DNA of 60,241 nt from the NCBI GenBank assembly GCA_026225235.1, contig JAMFSK010000154.1, forward strand, positions 1 through 60,241, given 5' to 3'. The notes under the pieces were generated by a model that searched no databases, was not told the DNA's origin, and saw only the letters and a program-made list of their open reading frames with translations. The stretch is from Burkholderiales bacterium (lineage in GTDB: Bacteria > Pseudomonadota > Gammaproteobacteria > Burkholderiales > Burkholderiaceae). Positions 26,554 through 35,745 of this stretch are shown in pieces (position 1 is the stretch's first letter; each line of letters opens with the position of its first letter). The position numbers were made by a program, and so were the translations under genes.

Positions 26554-26888
26554 ATAGTCAATTAACTAGCGAATGATGTTTCCTGGCGCGAATTCTACTC
26601 CCACTCCGCCATGAACAGGCCGTGCCACCCTGCATGGCTACAGGGCTTGGCTGTGAACAGCATGGGTCTATACCGTCGCTTGTACCGTCAGAAGGACAGA
26701 TCTTTTGCCGCCACGGGAGACGGGGCAATTCGCGAGGGGCGACACGTTCGACACCATGATCGATTAGGCAGAAGGATACCGAAGAGCACTGTGCCCACAA
26801 TCATCGCCGACGAGAGTGGGCCATCGTTTCGTCTTGGTCGAGCAACCGAGGAACTGGATACTTCGCCCACCCGCCTCCGCAACGACAA
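26554..26888. other. Gene-poor interval, possible remnant
   Basis: No gene is supported in these 335 bases. On the minus strand an 80-codon reading frame (26558-26800), rich in Cys and Ser, ends five bases before the terminator hairpin, but it has no recognisable domain or ribosome site. It may be the tail of a gene left over from the donor DNA that carried OsmC-YcaO. Confidence 0.4.
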
Positions 26889-27872
26889 TCAAGATGCGAT
26901 GGCCACCGCCCGCTCCTCCAGCACCTTCGCCTCGGCCGACTGGCTCACAAAGTCCGCGTAAGCCTTGACGATCCCGTCACGCAGCGAGGTCGTCGCGGCC
27001 CAGCCCAAGTCTTTCATCCGATCCACATTCAGCAGCTTGCGCGGGGTGCCGTCCGGCTTGCTCGCGTCGAACACGATCTCGCCCTCAAAACCGACAACTT
27101 CCATGATGGTCTCGGCCAACTCACGGATCGTCACGTCCCTCCCCGTCCCCACGTTGAACAAGCCCTTCTCGACACCTGCCTCCATCAGAAACAGGCACGC
27201 ATCCGCCAGATCGTCGACATAGAGAAATTCCCGCATCGGATTGCCGGAGCCCCACACCGTCAACTCCGTATCGCCGCGCATCCTGGCTTCATGGGTCTTG
27301 CGAATCAGGGCCGGTAACACATGGCCGTTGTTCAGGTCGTAGTTGTCATTCGGACCATACAGGTTGGTCGGCATCGCCGAAATGTAGCGTCGGCCGTATT
27401 GCCGGTTGTAGCTCTCGCACATCTTGACGCCGGCGATCTTGGCAATCGCATACGGCTCGTTAGTGGGTTCGAGTGGACCGGTCAACAAGTACTCTTCCTT
27501 GATCGGCTGCGCGCAATCACGCGGGTAAATGCAGCTGGAACCGAGGAAACACAGCCGGTCGATATCAGCCCGGTTCGCGCCGTCGATGATATTGGTCTCG
27601 ACGGCTAGGTTCTCGTAGATGAAGTCCGCGCCGTAGGTATTGTTGGCATGGATGCCCCCCACCTTCGCGGCCGCCACGAAGATGTACGCCGGACGCTCCG
27701 ACTTGAGGAAATGATGCACCGACCGTTGATCGAGCAAATCGAGTTCCGCCCGCGTGCGGGTCAGGATGTTCTTGTAGCCGCGTGCACGCAGCCCGCGCAC
27801 GAGCGCTGAGCCCACCATTCCGCGGTGGCCGGCAACGAAGATCTTTGCGTCTTTGGCAAGGTTTTCCATCAT
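26889..27872 (-). CDS. fcl: GDP-L-fucose synthase
   Basis: This 327-residue short-chain dehydrogenase-type epimerase/reductase turns GDP-4-keto-6-deoxymannose into GDP-L-fucose using NADPH. The nucleotide-binding loop is GHRGMVGSAL. The catalytic region reads FLGSSCIYPRDCAQPI and YAIAKIAGVKMCE with the Tyr-x3-Lys pair, and NLYGPNDNYDL is specific to the family. Two adjacent ATGs (27872 and 27869) could start it. Its partner GDP-mannose 4,6-dehydratase is not in the window. Its place beside the polysaccharide genes suggests that the polymer contains L-fucose. Confidence 0.93.
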   Translation of the reverse strand: MMENLAKDAKIFVAGHRGMVGSALVRGLRARGYKNILTRTRAELDLLDQRSVHHFLKSERPAYIFVAAAKVGGIHANNTYGADFIYENLAVETNIIDGANRADIDRLCFLGSSCIYPRDCAQPIKEEYLLTGPLEPTNEPYAIAKIAGVKMCESYNRQYGRRYISAMPTNLYGPNDNYDLNNGHVLPALIRKTHEARMRGDTELTVWGSGNPMREFLYVDDLADACLFLMEAGVEKGLFNVGTGRDVTIRELAETIMEVVGFEGEIVFDASKPDGTPRKLLNVDRMKDLGWAATTSLRDGIVKAYADFVSQSAEAKVLEERAVAIAS

Positions 27873-28004
27873 TCACCGTCCGTTGATATGAGGTTGCGCG
27901 CAAACATACAGCCGCCCGTCCCGCAAGGAACGCAGGCCGCACTCGGGCAGGCAGAGCCGGGGGGATCTGCCGAATGGATCGACTAAGTAGTGCGACTAAT
28001 AGCG

Positions 28005-28499
28005 CTAGAAAACGGGGAGGCTCTGGCCGGACGGCGCCGCGACAGCTTCACGCCGAACCATGCCGATGCAGGGCGTGCCATGTTCGAAAAACGGTCCGAC
28101 TGTCTTCCTAAAACCAAAGCTTTCGTAAAACGTTCTCTGGTCTAGCGACGTGCTGATGCGGATGGCATGCTCAGGCCATCTGGCTCTCACCGTGGTCAAG
28201 GCATGGGCAATCAGCGCGTTGCGGGTCTCATCGTCACGACGGTGCAGGCCGGTCAGCACTTTGTCGATGACGATGTCTGCATCGTCTTCTTCGCCGAGCA
28301 AGACTCGCGCATATGCCACGACATCGCACCGGTCGCCCCCGGGTTCCACCGCAAACACATGCCAGGCGCGCTCGTCCCTCCCATCGACATCAAGACGGAC
28401 GTGTGACGATTCGACGACAAATACCGAACTGCGTGCGCGCAGGATCGCGTATAGCTCAAAGGTGGACAGATGAGGAAATTCACAACACTTCCAGTCCAT
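28005..28499 (-). CDS. ElaA-like GNAT acetyltransferase
   Basis: From the ATG at 28499 (MDWKCCEFPHL), which has GGAGG at five-base spacing, the protein has 164 residues. The pattern ELYAILRARSSVFVVE, LDVDGRDERAWHVF and FYESFGFRKTVGPFFEHG matches the ElaA group of GNAT acetyltransferases. The acetyl-CoA pyrophosphate loop is degenerate here (VLTGLHRRDDETRNALI). The substrate is unknown. It stands alone on the minus strand, divergent from the polysaccharide cluster. Confidence 0.85.
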   Translation of the reverse strand: MDWKCCEFPHLSTFELYAILRARSSVFVVESSHVRLDVDGRDERAWHVFAVEPGGDRCDVVAYARVLLGEEDDADIVIDKVLTGLHRRDDETRNALIAHALTTVRARWPEHAIRISTSLDQRTFYESFGFRKTVGPFFEHGTPCIGMVRREAVAAPSGQSLPVF

Positions 28500-28972
28500 G
28501 ATGCCTCCGTCGTCGTCAGATGAAGCGTGTCTATGGTTCGTACAGATAGGAGGATGACGGCTCCACACTACGGTGCGCAAAATTGCGACTCCGTTCGACA
28601 CCACACATTCGCGCCCAAAATATGCTGTACCGCAATAACAGGTGAAATTCGCCTTTGCACTAATGATGGTGCGTTGCCGCACGGAAGGCGTTTTTTAGGT
28701 CCACTACTTTTGGGGTCATGTTGTAGGTAGCACCACCTAGCAAGGCTCCCCTGAAAATCGCTCGCCTCACGATCGATTCTTCGCAAGATGCTTCACTGCA
28801 CGAAGCACCACGCTTGAATTCGCTGTACTGGCCATTCCCGCGGACAGGTTCCGTTTCGGGAAGCCGCTGCATGTCTAATCCGCGTCCAGCACCGGCTCCT
28901 TGAGGGCACGGCGGGGAGGCTGTTGTCTGCGACATCTGGCTGTACATGGATTGAATATTTTGGAGCGTGCCA
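28500..28972. other. Long AT-richer leader region of the polysaccharide cluster
   Basis: The 470-base gap between divergent elaA-like and the WecG-like gene is visibly poorer in GC than its surroundings and probably carries the cluster promoter. One small dyad, TAGGT-N6-ACCTA at 28727-28742 or so, could be a regulator site. No gene, clear sigma-70 pair or sigma-54 box could be assigned. Confidence 0.4.
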
Positions 28973-29809
28973 ATGGACGTGGAAATGTGGAGTGCACGCA
29001 GCGGAGCGCGAATACTCGACACGTTTGTCGATTCTCTGTCGCTGACCGAAGCGCTCGAAAAGTCGTCTGAATGGGCGCAGTCGCCCCGCGCGCGGACGGT
29101 CCATTTCTGCAACGTGCATTCGCTCGTGACGGCCTCGGTGCATCCGGCCTTCGCCCAGAGCTGCAGAGACGCCGACCTGATCCTGCCCGACGGCTCGCCG
29201 GTCGCCTGGATGCTGCGTGTGCTCGGCTATCCGGCGCAAAAGCGCATCAGCGGCCCGGACTTCATGTGGCTTTACTGTGCGGCGATGCAAGAGCGGAACG
29301 GTTCGGTCTATCTGTATGGAAACAAGCAGACGACACTCGAAAAACTCGCGAATGTTCTGCATGAGACGTTTCCTCAACTGCGAATCGCCGGCATGTTGTC
29401 GCCGCCTTATCGGACGCTGACGAACGACGAAGACGAACGGATCGTGAACGAGATCAACGCCTCGGGCGCGCAGGTTGTCTTCGTGAGTCTCGGCTGCCCG
29501 AAGCAGGAACTTTGGATGATGGCGCATCGCGGCCGCATCCATGCAGTCATGCTTGGCGTGGGCGCCGCTTTCGACTATCACGCGGGCACCGTGCAACGGC
29601 CGCCGCTGTGGGTGCAGAACTCGGGGCTGGAATGGTTTTGCCGCCTCACGCAGGAACCGAAGCGCCTGTGGAAACGTTATTTGATTGCCAATGCAATCTT
29701 CACGTTTCGGGCCTTCGGGCAAACGTTCGATCATGTGTTTAAACGGCAGGACTCGGCACCCCGGATAGGGGAATCGTCTTCGCAGCCGTCGACCGAGCCC
29801 GATTCCTGA
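28973..29809 (+). CDS. WecG/TagA/CpsF-family glycosyltransferase
   Basis: The protein is 278 residues from the ATG at 28973, which has GGAG seven bases upstream; a GTG at 28967 is too close to that site. Family motifs are clear: HFCNVHSLVTA, LPDGSPVAWMLRVLG, VSLGCPKQELWM and GVGAAFDYHAGTVQRPP. These GT26 enzymes add N-acetylmannosaminuronic acid, glucose or related sugars to lipid-linked intermediates at the inner membrane face. The C-terminal helical tail (WKRYLIANAIFTFRAF) probably binds the membrane. It is the first gene of the plus-strand half of the cluster. Confidence 0.92.
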   Translation: MDVEMWSARSGARILDTFVDSLSLTEALEKSSEWAQSPRARTVHFCNVHSLVTASVHPAFAQSCRDADLILPDGSPVAWMLRVLGYPAQKRISGPDFMWLYCAAMQERNGSVYLYGNKQTTLEKLANVLHETFPQLRIAGMLSPPYRTLTNDEDERIVNEINASGAQVVFVSLGCPKQELWMMAHRGRIHAVMLGVGAAFDYHAGTVQRPPLWVQNSGLEWFCRLTQEPKRLWKRYLIANAIFTFRAFGQTFDHVFKRQDSAPRIGESSSQPSTEPDS

Positions 29810-29830
29810 GGCCGGCACGCAAGACCTTCA

Positions 29831-29854
29831 TGAGCCGGATGGGGATCCGGCTCA
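29831..29854 (+). promoter_or_regulatory. Perfect ten-base-pair stem-loop before epsL
   Basis: TGAGCCGGAT at 29831-29840 pairs exactly with ATCCGGCTCA at 29845-29854 around a GGGG tetraloop. No T run follows. It lies 21 bases after the glycosyltransferase stop and about 100 bases before epsL, so it may be a weak terminator, a processing site or a stabilising hairpin that sets the ratio between the two genes. Confidence 0.5.
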
Positions 29855-29956
29855 CTGGCACAACGCAGGGACGCTGATTCAAAGGAGGAATGGATTTCAC
29901 AGCGCGTCGCACCGGTTCCTGGCGAACCCATATCTACAAAAATGAGTTGAAATACG

Positions 29957-31234
29957 ATGTCCGAAGTACGACACCCGGTTCGCCGCACGCGAGCCATCCG
30001 GGCGCATGCCTGGATCCCGAAGGGCTGGAGGCTGTGCTGTGTGCACGCCCGGACCGGCGTCACCTTCGCCCTGCTGGCGGGGATCGTGCACGCAGCCCGT
30101 GCACAGAGTACCGACGTGCTGAGCGCGACGGTCGGCGTCGACATGAAGTACGACGACAACCTATTCCTGCTTGCACCGGACGCGAACACAGATGCCTTGC
30201 TCGGCACCTCGAAGCGCTCGAGCCTGGTAAGCACGGAACAAGCGGACCTGGTGTTCGACAAGACGTATTCGCTGCAGCACTTCCTGATCGACGCGACTGC
30301 ACTGCACGAGTCATTTCAGGACTTTCACTTTCTCGACTTCAGTGCGCTGAACTACGTTGCGCAATGGGACTGGCAACTCGGCAGCCGGCTGCGCGGAGAC
30401 ATCGGCGCCTCGCGCCAGGAAGATCTCGGTGACTACTCCGACTTCCAGCAGTACAACGTGCCGAACCTCGAAACGACCAACGAACGTCACTTCGATTTCG
30501 ATTTCGCCGGCACCACGCACTGGCATCTGGTAGGCGGCCTGCAGCGATACATGCTCGACAACCCGGGCGAGTTCACCTCGGTCGGGACCTTCTCAGAAAA
30601 CAGCGCGCAGATTGGCGTGAAATATTTGTCGTCGGCCGGCAACCAGGTCACGGCGATGTTTCGCAACACGGTGGGCAACTTCGACCGCGACATCCAGGTC
30701 GATGCACTGCTCGACAACCACTATATCCAACAGCAGGAGAAGATCACTGCCGACTATCGGCTGACCGGAAACACGACGATGCAGGGCTGGGTCGGCTATA
30801 CGAATCGCCGCTACTCGACCTTTGCGGTGCGAAATTTCTCCGGTCCGATCGGCGGCGTGACGCTCGACTGGAAGCCGACTCCCAAGAGCGAGGTCGAGGT
30901 GTCCTTTGTCCATGACCTGATCGACTATGAAGACGATTCAAACAGCTACTACGGCACCAATGTCCTGCGTATCAAGCCGATCTGGCGCGCCACGCCGAAG
31001 GTCACGGTCAGTGCCAATGTCGAACTCGCCTACAACAGCTTTCGGGGTGCCGTGCAGGACACACCCGCACTACGCACCGACAAAGTGTTCAGTACCGAAC
31101 TGAAAGTCGAATATCAGCCGACTAAAAGTACCGTGGTGGGATTGTATGTCCAGTGGCGCAAGCGCGATTCGAATACGGATATCTACCGCTACGACGACAA
31201 CGCGATCGGCTTCACGGCCAAGTACACGTTTTGA
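29957..31234 (+). CDS. epsL: EpsL-like outer-membrane beta-barrel protein
   Basis: The 425-residue protein has a long positively charged N-terminus and a signal peptide ending near residue 49 (AARAQS). It continues as alternating amphipathic strands and ends in a terminal Phe (GFTAKYTF), the hallmark of outer-membrane barrels. The pattern VDMKYDDNLFLL and the position before epsE/F/G match EpsL of Methylobacillus-type clusters, often found with exosortase systems. It probably forms or assists the outer-membrane exit for the polymer. No exosortase gene is seen in the window. Confidence 0.82.
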   Translation: MSEVRHPVRRTRAIRAHAWIPKGWRLCCVHARTGVTFALLAGIVHAARAQSTDVLSATVGVDMKYDDNLFLLAPDANTDALLGTSKRSSLVSTEQADLVFDKTYSLQHFLIDATALHESFQDFHFLDFSALNYVAQWDWQLGSRLRGDIGASRQEDLGDYSDFQQYNVPNLETTNERHFDFDFAGTTHWHLVGGLQRYMLDNPGEFTSVGTFSENSAQIGVKYLSSAGNQVTAMFRNTVGNFDRDIQVDALLDNHYIQQQEKITADYRLTGNTTMQGWVGYTNRRYSTFAVRNFSGPIGGVTLDWKPTPKSEVEVSFVHDLIDYEDDSNSYYGTNVLRIKPIWRATPKVTVSANVELAYNSFRGAVQDTPALRTDKVFSTELKVEYQPTKSTVVGLYVQWRKRDSNTDIYRYDDNAIGFTAKYTF

Positions 31235-31299
31235 CCCGGGCACGTAGCACGCCACGGCTCTCACTTGCTTCACGAACTACCCGGAGATTGGTTTCAACC

Positions 31300-32193
31300 A
31301 TGTCAAGGCTCACCATTTTTCGTGTCCTGTCGCTGTGGACCGTGTTGACGGTCCCGTTGTTCAGCGTTTTCGCCAGTGCCAATGCGAGCACCGCGGCCGT
31401 CACGTCCGCTCCATCCTCGGAATCGTTCAAGCCCCAGCAGTCCGACTACCGCCTCGGCGGCGGCGACTCGATCCGGATTTCTGTCTATCAAAACCCGGAT
31501 CTCGCGCTCGATGCGCGCGTGGGTGAAAGCGGCGACATTACCTTTCCGCTGGTCGGCAAGCTCAATGTTGGCGGCATGACAATCGACGAAGCTTCCAAGG
31601 CGATTTCGGACGAATTGATGCGCCGCGAACTGGTCAAGCACGCGCAAGTGAGCATCGTCCTGCTGCAGGTGCGCGGCAATCAGGTGTCGGTGCTCGGTCA
31701 GGTCAATCGCCCGGGGCGGATCCCACTCGAAACGTCCGATATGCGTCTGTCCGACGTGCTAGCCTCGGCGGGTGGGGTGATCAACGCGGCCAATGCGGCG
31801 ACTGTAAGCGCCGCCGGCGCCGATCACGCGGTGGTGGTCGGCACGCGCGACGGCAAGCCGTTCCGCGCCGAGGTCGATCTCGCCTCGCTATTTCTCGGCG
31901 ACCATCCTGGCGACGACATCGTCATGAAAGGTGGCGACACGGTGTACGTCCCGCCTGCACCGATCTACTACATCTATGGCGAAGTACAGCGGCCGGGCAC
32001 CTACGTCGTCACACGCGGCATGACCGTGCAGCAGGCACTCGCGCAAGCGGGCGGCCCCACCCTGCGCGGCACCGAACGCGGCCTGCACATCGACCGGCGC
32101 GAGTCGGACGGCGTGGTCAAGCCGAGCACGCCTGCGATGAACGATGCCATCCAGTCCAACGATGTGCTGTACGTCCCTGAGAGTCTTTTCTAA
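31300..32193 (+). CDS. epsE: Polysaccharide export protein EpsE (Wza-like)
   Basis: From the ATG at 31300 (preceded by GGAGATT) the protein has 297 residues. A Sec signal peptide spans about 1-30. A polysaccharide-export domain (YRLGGGDSIRISVYQNPDL) is followed by two SLBB domains (VSVLGQVNRPGRIPL and YIYGEVQRPGTYVV). Wza proteins are normally lipoproteins, but this signal peptide has no lipobox Cys. It would form the periplasm-spanning or outer-membrane channel together with EpsL. It sits between epsL and epsF. Confidence 0.92.
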   Translation: MSRLTIFRVLSLWTVLTVPLFSVFASANASTAAVTSAPSSESFKPQQSDYRLGGGDSIRISVYQNPDLALDARVGESGDITFPLVGKLNVGGMTIDEASKAISDELMRRELVKHAQVSIVLLQVRGNQVSVLGQVNRPGRIPLETSDMRLSDVLASAGGVINAANAATVSAAGADHAVVVGTRDGKPFRAEVDLASLFLGDHPGDDIVMKGGDTVYVPPAPIYYIYGEVQRPGTYVVTRGMTVQQALAQAGGPTLRGTERGLHIDRRESDGVVKPSTPAMNDAIQSNDVLYVPESLF

Positions 32194-32204
32194 GGAAGCC
32201 CGCG

Positions 32205-33590
32205 ATGAGCCTCGTCCAGTTCCTGATCGTTGTGCGTGCCCGCTACCGCATCGTGCTTGCCGTGCTGGTGGCGGTCGTCGCGTTGACGCTGGTCGTCAGT
32301 TTTCTGATGCCCCGGCACTACACGGCGCAGACACAGTTGTATCTGGACCTGCTGGCGGGCGACCTCGTCGGCAACAACGGCGCATCGCTGTCGGCCAATA
32401 GTTCATCGAGCTATCTGCCGACGCAGGTCGAGATCATGAAGAGCGACGCCGTCGCTCAAAAGGTGGTGACACAACTGCATCTCGATCAGGACCCCGCTCG
32501 CCACGAAGCCTGGCTGCGTGCAACGAAGGGACGCGGCAGCGAGCTCGCGTGGCTCGGCAATGTCTTGCGCAAGGATCTGGATGTACGCTCCAAGATGGAC
32601 TCGAACATCGTCGTGTTGACGTTCCGCGCCACGGACCCCGTGTTCGCGGCGGCGGCGGCCAATGCCTTCACCAGCGCCTATCTTGATGCCAGCCTTGACC
32701 TAAGCGACGGGCCCGCGCGCAATACGGCGAGGTGGCTAGCGCAACGCGTCGACGCGGCACGTGTGCAGCTTCAGCAGGCTCAGCAGAAGGTGCTGGACTT
32801 CCAGCGCGATCACGGCATCGTCACCAGCGATCAACGTGCTGACAGCGAGACCGAACGCCTGGCGTTGCTCTCGCAACAACTCGTCGCCGAACAGGGCCAG
32901 AATGCCGACACACGCAGCCGGCTCCAGTCAGGCAGCGCATCAGCTTCCGGAGGCCTTTCCGATGGTGTGGCGGCAAAGGTCCGCAGCGACATCGCCGACC
33001 TGCGCGCCAAGATGAGCGAAACGGCGACGACGCTCGGCCCCAACCATCCGACTTACCTGCAAATGCAATCCCGCCTGGACGCGCTCGAAGCCGAGTTGCC
33101 AGCAGAAGGCCGACGCGCCTCCGGCGCCATTGCGGCAAACCTGTCGGCCGGCAAGATCCGCGAAGCGCAGACCACCGCGCTCGTCGCCGCGCAGAAGGAG
33201 CATCTGGTCGACCTGGCGACAGCCCGCGCCGGCCTCGACGGCCTGGAAAAAGATCGCGATGCGGCCCAGGCGACCTTGCGGGAACTCACGCAAAAATACG
33301 AACAAGCCGATTTGCTGGCGCACTCGGTGCAGACCAATGTCTCGGTCCTGACTGCGGCCGTCGAACCGCTCGTGCCGACCTCGCCCAAGCCACTGCTCTA
33401 TGGCCTGATCGCGCTCGTGATGGGCACCCTGCTCGGCATTGCCGCGGCCTTCGCCTGGGAACTGGCGGATCGCCGTGTGCGCTCGGATGACGACATCGCC
33501 GACCTGCTCGGCGCCCCGGTACTGGGCACGCGCCGGCGGGTCACACGCGCCGGCACCCGGAATGGGATTACGCCGTGGTCACACGCTTAG
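32205..33590 (+). CDS. epsF: Chain-length determinant protein EpsF (Wzz-like)
   Basis: This inner-membrane polysaccharide co-polymerase of 461 residues has helices at about 15-36 and 390-415, flanking a long periplasmic coiled-coil domain (about 170-380). The N-terminal Wzz domain carries YTAQTQLYLD. It sets polymer length with the Wzy polymerase and its partner EpsG. The ribosome site AAGGAAG precedes the ATG, and only 11 bases separate it from epsE. The cytosolic C-terminus is short, so the kinase-like part is the separate protein EpsG, as in Gram-positive systems. Confidence 0.92.
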   Translation: MSLVQFLIVVRARYRIVLAVLVAVVALTLVVSFLMPRHYTAQTQLYLDLLAGDLVGNNGASLSANSSSSYLPTQVEIMKSDAVAQKVVTQLHLDQDPARHEAWLRATKGRGSELAWLGNVLRKDLDVRSKMDSNIVVLTFRATDPVFAAAAANAFTSAYLDASLDLSDGPARNTARWLAQRVDAARVQLQQAQQKVLDFQRDHGIVTSDQRADSETERLALLSQQLVAEQGQNADTRSRLQSGSASASGGLSDGVAAKVRSDIADLRAKMSETATTLGPNHPTYLQMQSRLDALEAELPAEGRRASGAIAANLSAGKIREAQTTALVAAQKEHLVDLATARAGLDGLEKDRDAAQATLRELTQKYEQADLLAHSVQTNVSVLTAAVEPLVPTSPKPLLYGLIALVMGTLLGIAAAFAWELADRRVRSDDDIADLLGAPVLGTRRRVTRAGTRNGITPWSHA

Positions 33591-33637
33591 ACTGAATCCC
33601 GTCTCCTTTCGACCCCGCCGTCTCGAAGGTACCGCAT

Positions 33638-34393
33638 ATGAATACCCCGATCGCCCCGACGTCATTTGCCGACACCTTTGTGGATGCTTCCACCGCTCGG
33701 ATTCCATCGAGTGAACCGCGCCGCGAGACCTTTCGTGAGCCCCCTGCCCCGCACGATCAACGCGCGCTGGGCGGCACCGTCATCGGCCGCGATCACGGTC
33801 TGCGCGAGCAAAACCCGTCGATCCTCGCACTTCGCAGCGAGCTTCGCCTCGGCTGGTTCAACGGCGGCGACCGCAAGTCACTCGCCATCGTCAGCGCCGA
33901 TCCGCGCGACCGCAACCCGCCCGTCGCGGCGCAACTTGCCGTGGCCTGCGCGGCCGCCGGAGACCGCACCCTGCTGATCGACGCGAACATGCGCGAACCG
34001 AGCCTGCATACGCTATTCGGCATCGAGAAGGCGCTCGGGCTGTCTGCCGTGCTGAGCAATAACATCTCTCTGCGCGGCGCGTTGCTGCCGACACGCTTCG
34101 ATACCTTGTCGGTGCTGCCCGCGGGACCCTCGATCGCCCATCCGGAAGCCCTGTTGTCGCTGTCGAAACTGACGCATCTGATCGAGGAAGCTTCCCGTTC
34201 CTTCGATCTGATCCTGATCGACACGCCTTGCATGTCGATGTACGGCGACGCGCAAGTCGTGGCGCGCGCCGCCGGCGGCGCACTGGTCACGGTCAGACGG
34301 CATCACACGACGGCCGCTGCGCTAAGCCGGCTTGCCACCGACCTGAACAGTACCGGTACCGCGGTGGTCGGCGCCCTGTTCGTCGACTCCTGA
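33638..34393 (+). CDS. epsG: EpsG-like bacterial tyrosine kinase homologue without a P-loop
   Basis: The 251-residue cytosolic protein has the BY-kinase/ParA fold. Residues 1-55 are a disordered Pro- and charge-rich tail. Where Walker A should be, the sequence reads IVSADPRDRNPPVAAQL (about 84-100), with no GK[ST] triplet. Walker A' survives in part as LLIDANMREP (112-121) and Walker B as LILIDTPCM. No Tyr cluster closes the C-terminus. It may therefore bind EpsF but is unlikely to phosphorylate it in the usual way. It lies between epsF and the polymerase in the same transcript. The frame is intact, so it is not a pseudogene by length. Confidence 0.82.
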   Translation: MNTPIAPTSFADTFVDASTARIPSSEPRRETFREPPAPHDQRALGGTVIGRDHGLREQNPSILALRSELRLGWFNGGDRKSLAIVSADPRDRNPPVAAQLAVACAAAGDRTLLIDANMREPSLHTLFGIEKALGLSAVLSNNISLRGALLPTRFDTLSVLPAGPSIAHPEALLSLSKLTHLIEEASRSFDLILIDTPCMSMYGDAQVVARAAGGALVTVRRHHTTAAALSRLATDLNSTGTAVVGALFVDS

Positions 34394-34422
34394 GCCACGC
34401 TCGCTGACGCCCAGGCTCCGAG

Positions 34423-35745
34423 ATGCCCAACCCCGCTTCCACCGCGCCCACCACCGCAGGCTCCCTGTCGAATCAGCGGCCTGCGGCGGCCCGTTCGCCG
34501 GTGCTGTCCGACTATCTGCTACTCGGCAGCCTGGCGCTGGCGCTGTTGATTGTCGACGACCCTTACGTCCCCGACCTTCAATACGTTCCGAGCATGCGTC
34601 ATCTGCCCTTGATGCTCGCGTTGCTGTCGATTCTGCTCGCCAGCGTCGGCGACTGGCTACGGCCCGCGCGCGCGCGGCTCACGAGCCGCGGCTGGCCGGT
34701 GGTCAAACTCGCGTTTCCGCTGGTCGTGCTCGCGCTCTGGATCCTGTGCGGCTCGACGTATGCGCATGTGTCCGAAGGCATCAAGAACACCTTCCTGAAC
34801 ACGGGCACATACATGATGCTCACCCTGCTGGCCGCGCGCTTTATCGTCCTCTCGGACGCGCGCGATCGCGTGCTCGTGCTCGCGGCGAGAACGCTGGCCG
34901 TGAGCGCGGCATACATGATCGTGCGGATGCTTGCCGAACAGTTATGGACCGGTGGCCGCTATCACGAGCTTGAGTTCATGGTGGTGCCGGTCGCAGTCTA
35001 TTTTGCCTTGAGCCCTGCATTCAGTGGGAGCTGGAAACGGCTGCTCGTGCTCTTCTTTCTGGCGGGCGGCGTCGTCTTCTGCAAGAACACGGGCTTTATC
35101 GTGATGGGAATCACGCTGGTCTACCTCTGGTGGGCGGACTGGCGTTTCCAGCTCAGAAAGCCCCGTTTGCTCTATCGCGTGATCTTCGGGGGCACCGTTG
35201 CCGCAACGCTCGTGCTGTGTGCCACCGTGATGTTCGGACAAACCATCGCGCGCCACCTGATCCTGCCCGACGGCAATCCCGGCTACCGCGTGCGCGCCTA
35301 CGACAAGGCGATTGCGCGCTTCGAAGCGTCGCCTGTCTGGGGCGATCTCTTCGCGGCAAGCTCGACGTCCCGCTTCGTGGCCTATGATATCGATCAAGGC
35401 GGGGCCAACGGCGAGTTGCCGACCCACAGCGACGTACTCGATTTCGCCGCCAACGGTGGCCTGATCGGGCTTGGCCTGTTGACGTGGGCTTATGTGCGCG
35501 TCGGCCGCCTGTCGCTGCGCACGGTACTGAGCGTGCGTGGCACCGGTGCGCGACGCAGTGATGCGGAGGCGGCCGCACACATGTTTGCCTGCATGAGTGT
35601 GGCGGGCATCGCAGTCTACGCGTTCAATCCGATCATGCTGCAGCCAGACAAGGCGCTGCTGCTGTGGATGAACCTCGGCCTTTTGCTGGGCCTCGGGCTG
35701 CATCGCGCCGCCCGTCAACGATTGAACCTGGAACCCTCGCGATGA
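34423..35745 (+). CDS. Wzy-like O-antigen/exopolysaccharide polymerase
   Basis: The protein of 440 residues has roughly ten to twelve hydrophobic helices and a large periplasmic loop (about 280-345) carrying conserved-type charged residues (YDKAIARFEASPVWGD and LPTHSDVLDFAANGG). The HSDVLDFAANGG pattern resembles the H-N-x-[FY] region of O-antigen ligases and polymerases. In this cluster it is best read as the polymerase that joins repeat units in the periplasm. Sequence alone cannot separate ligase from polymerase. Its stop overlaps the start of the next gene (ATGA at 35742-35745). Confidence 0.83.
   Translation: MPNPASTAPTTAGSLSNQRPAAARSPVLSDYLLLGSLALALLIVDDPYVPDLQYVPSMRHLPLMLALLSILLASVGDWLRPARARLTSRGWPVVKLAFPLVVLALWILCGSTYAHVSEGIKNTFLNTGTYMMLTLLAARFIVLSDARDRVLVLAARTLAVSAAYMIVRMLAEQLWTGGRYHELEFMVVPVAVYFALSPAFSGSWKRLLVLFFLAGGVVFCKNTGFIVMGITLVYLWWADWRFQLRKPRLLYRVIFGGTVAATLVLCATVMFGQTIARHLILPDGNPGYRVRAYDKAIARFEASPVWGDLFAASSTSRFVAYDIDQGGANGELPTHSDVLDFAANGGLIGLGLLTWAYVRVGRLSLRTVLSVRGTGARRSDAEAAAHMFACMSVAGIAVYAFNPIMLQPDKALLLWMNLGLLLGLGLHRAARQRLNLEPSR

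Noticed and set aside
22213..26900. Repeat of the tRNA-Leu 3' end as an attachment site
   Set aside because: Scanning by eye found no second copy of the tRNA end and no integrase gene, so no att site is claimed.
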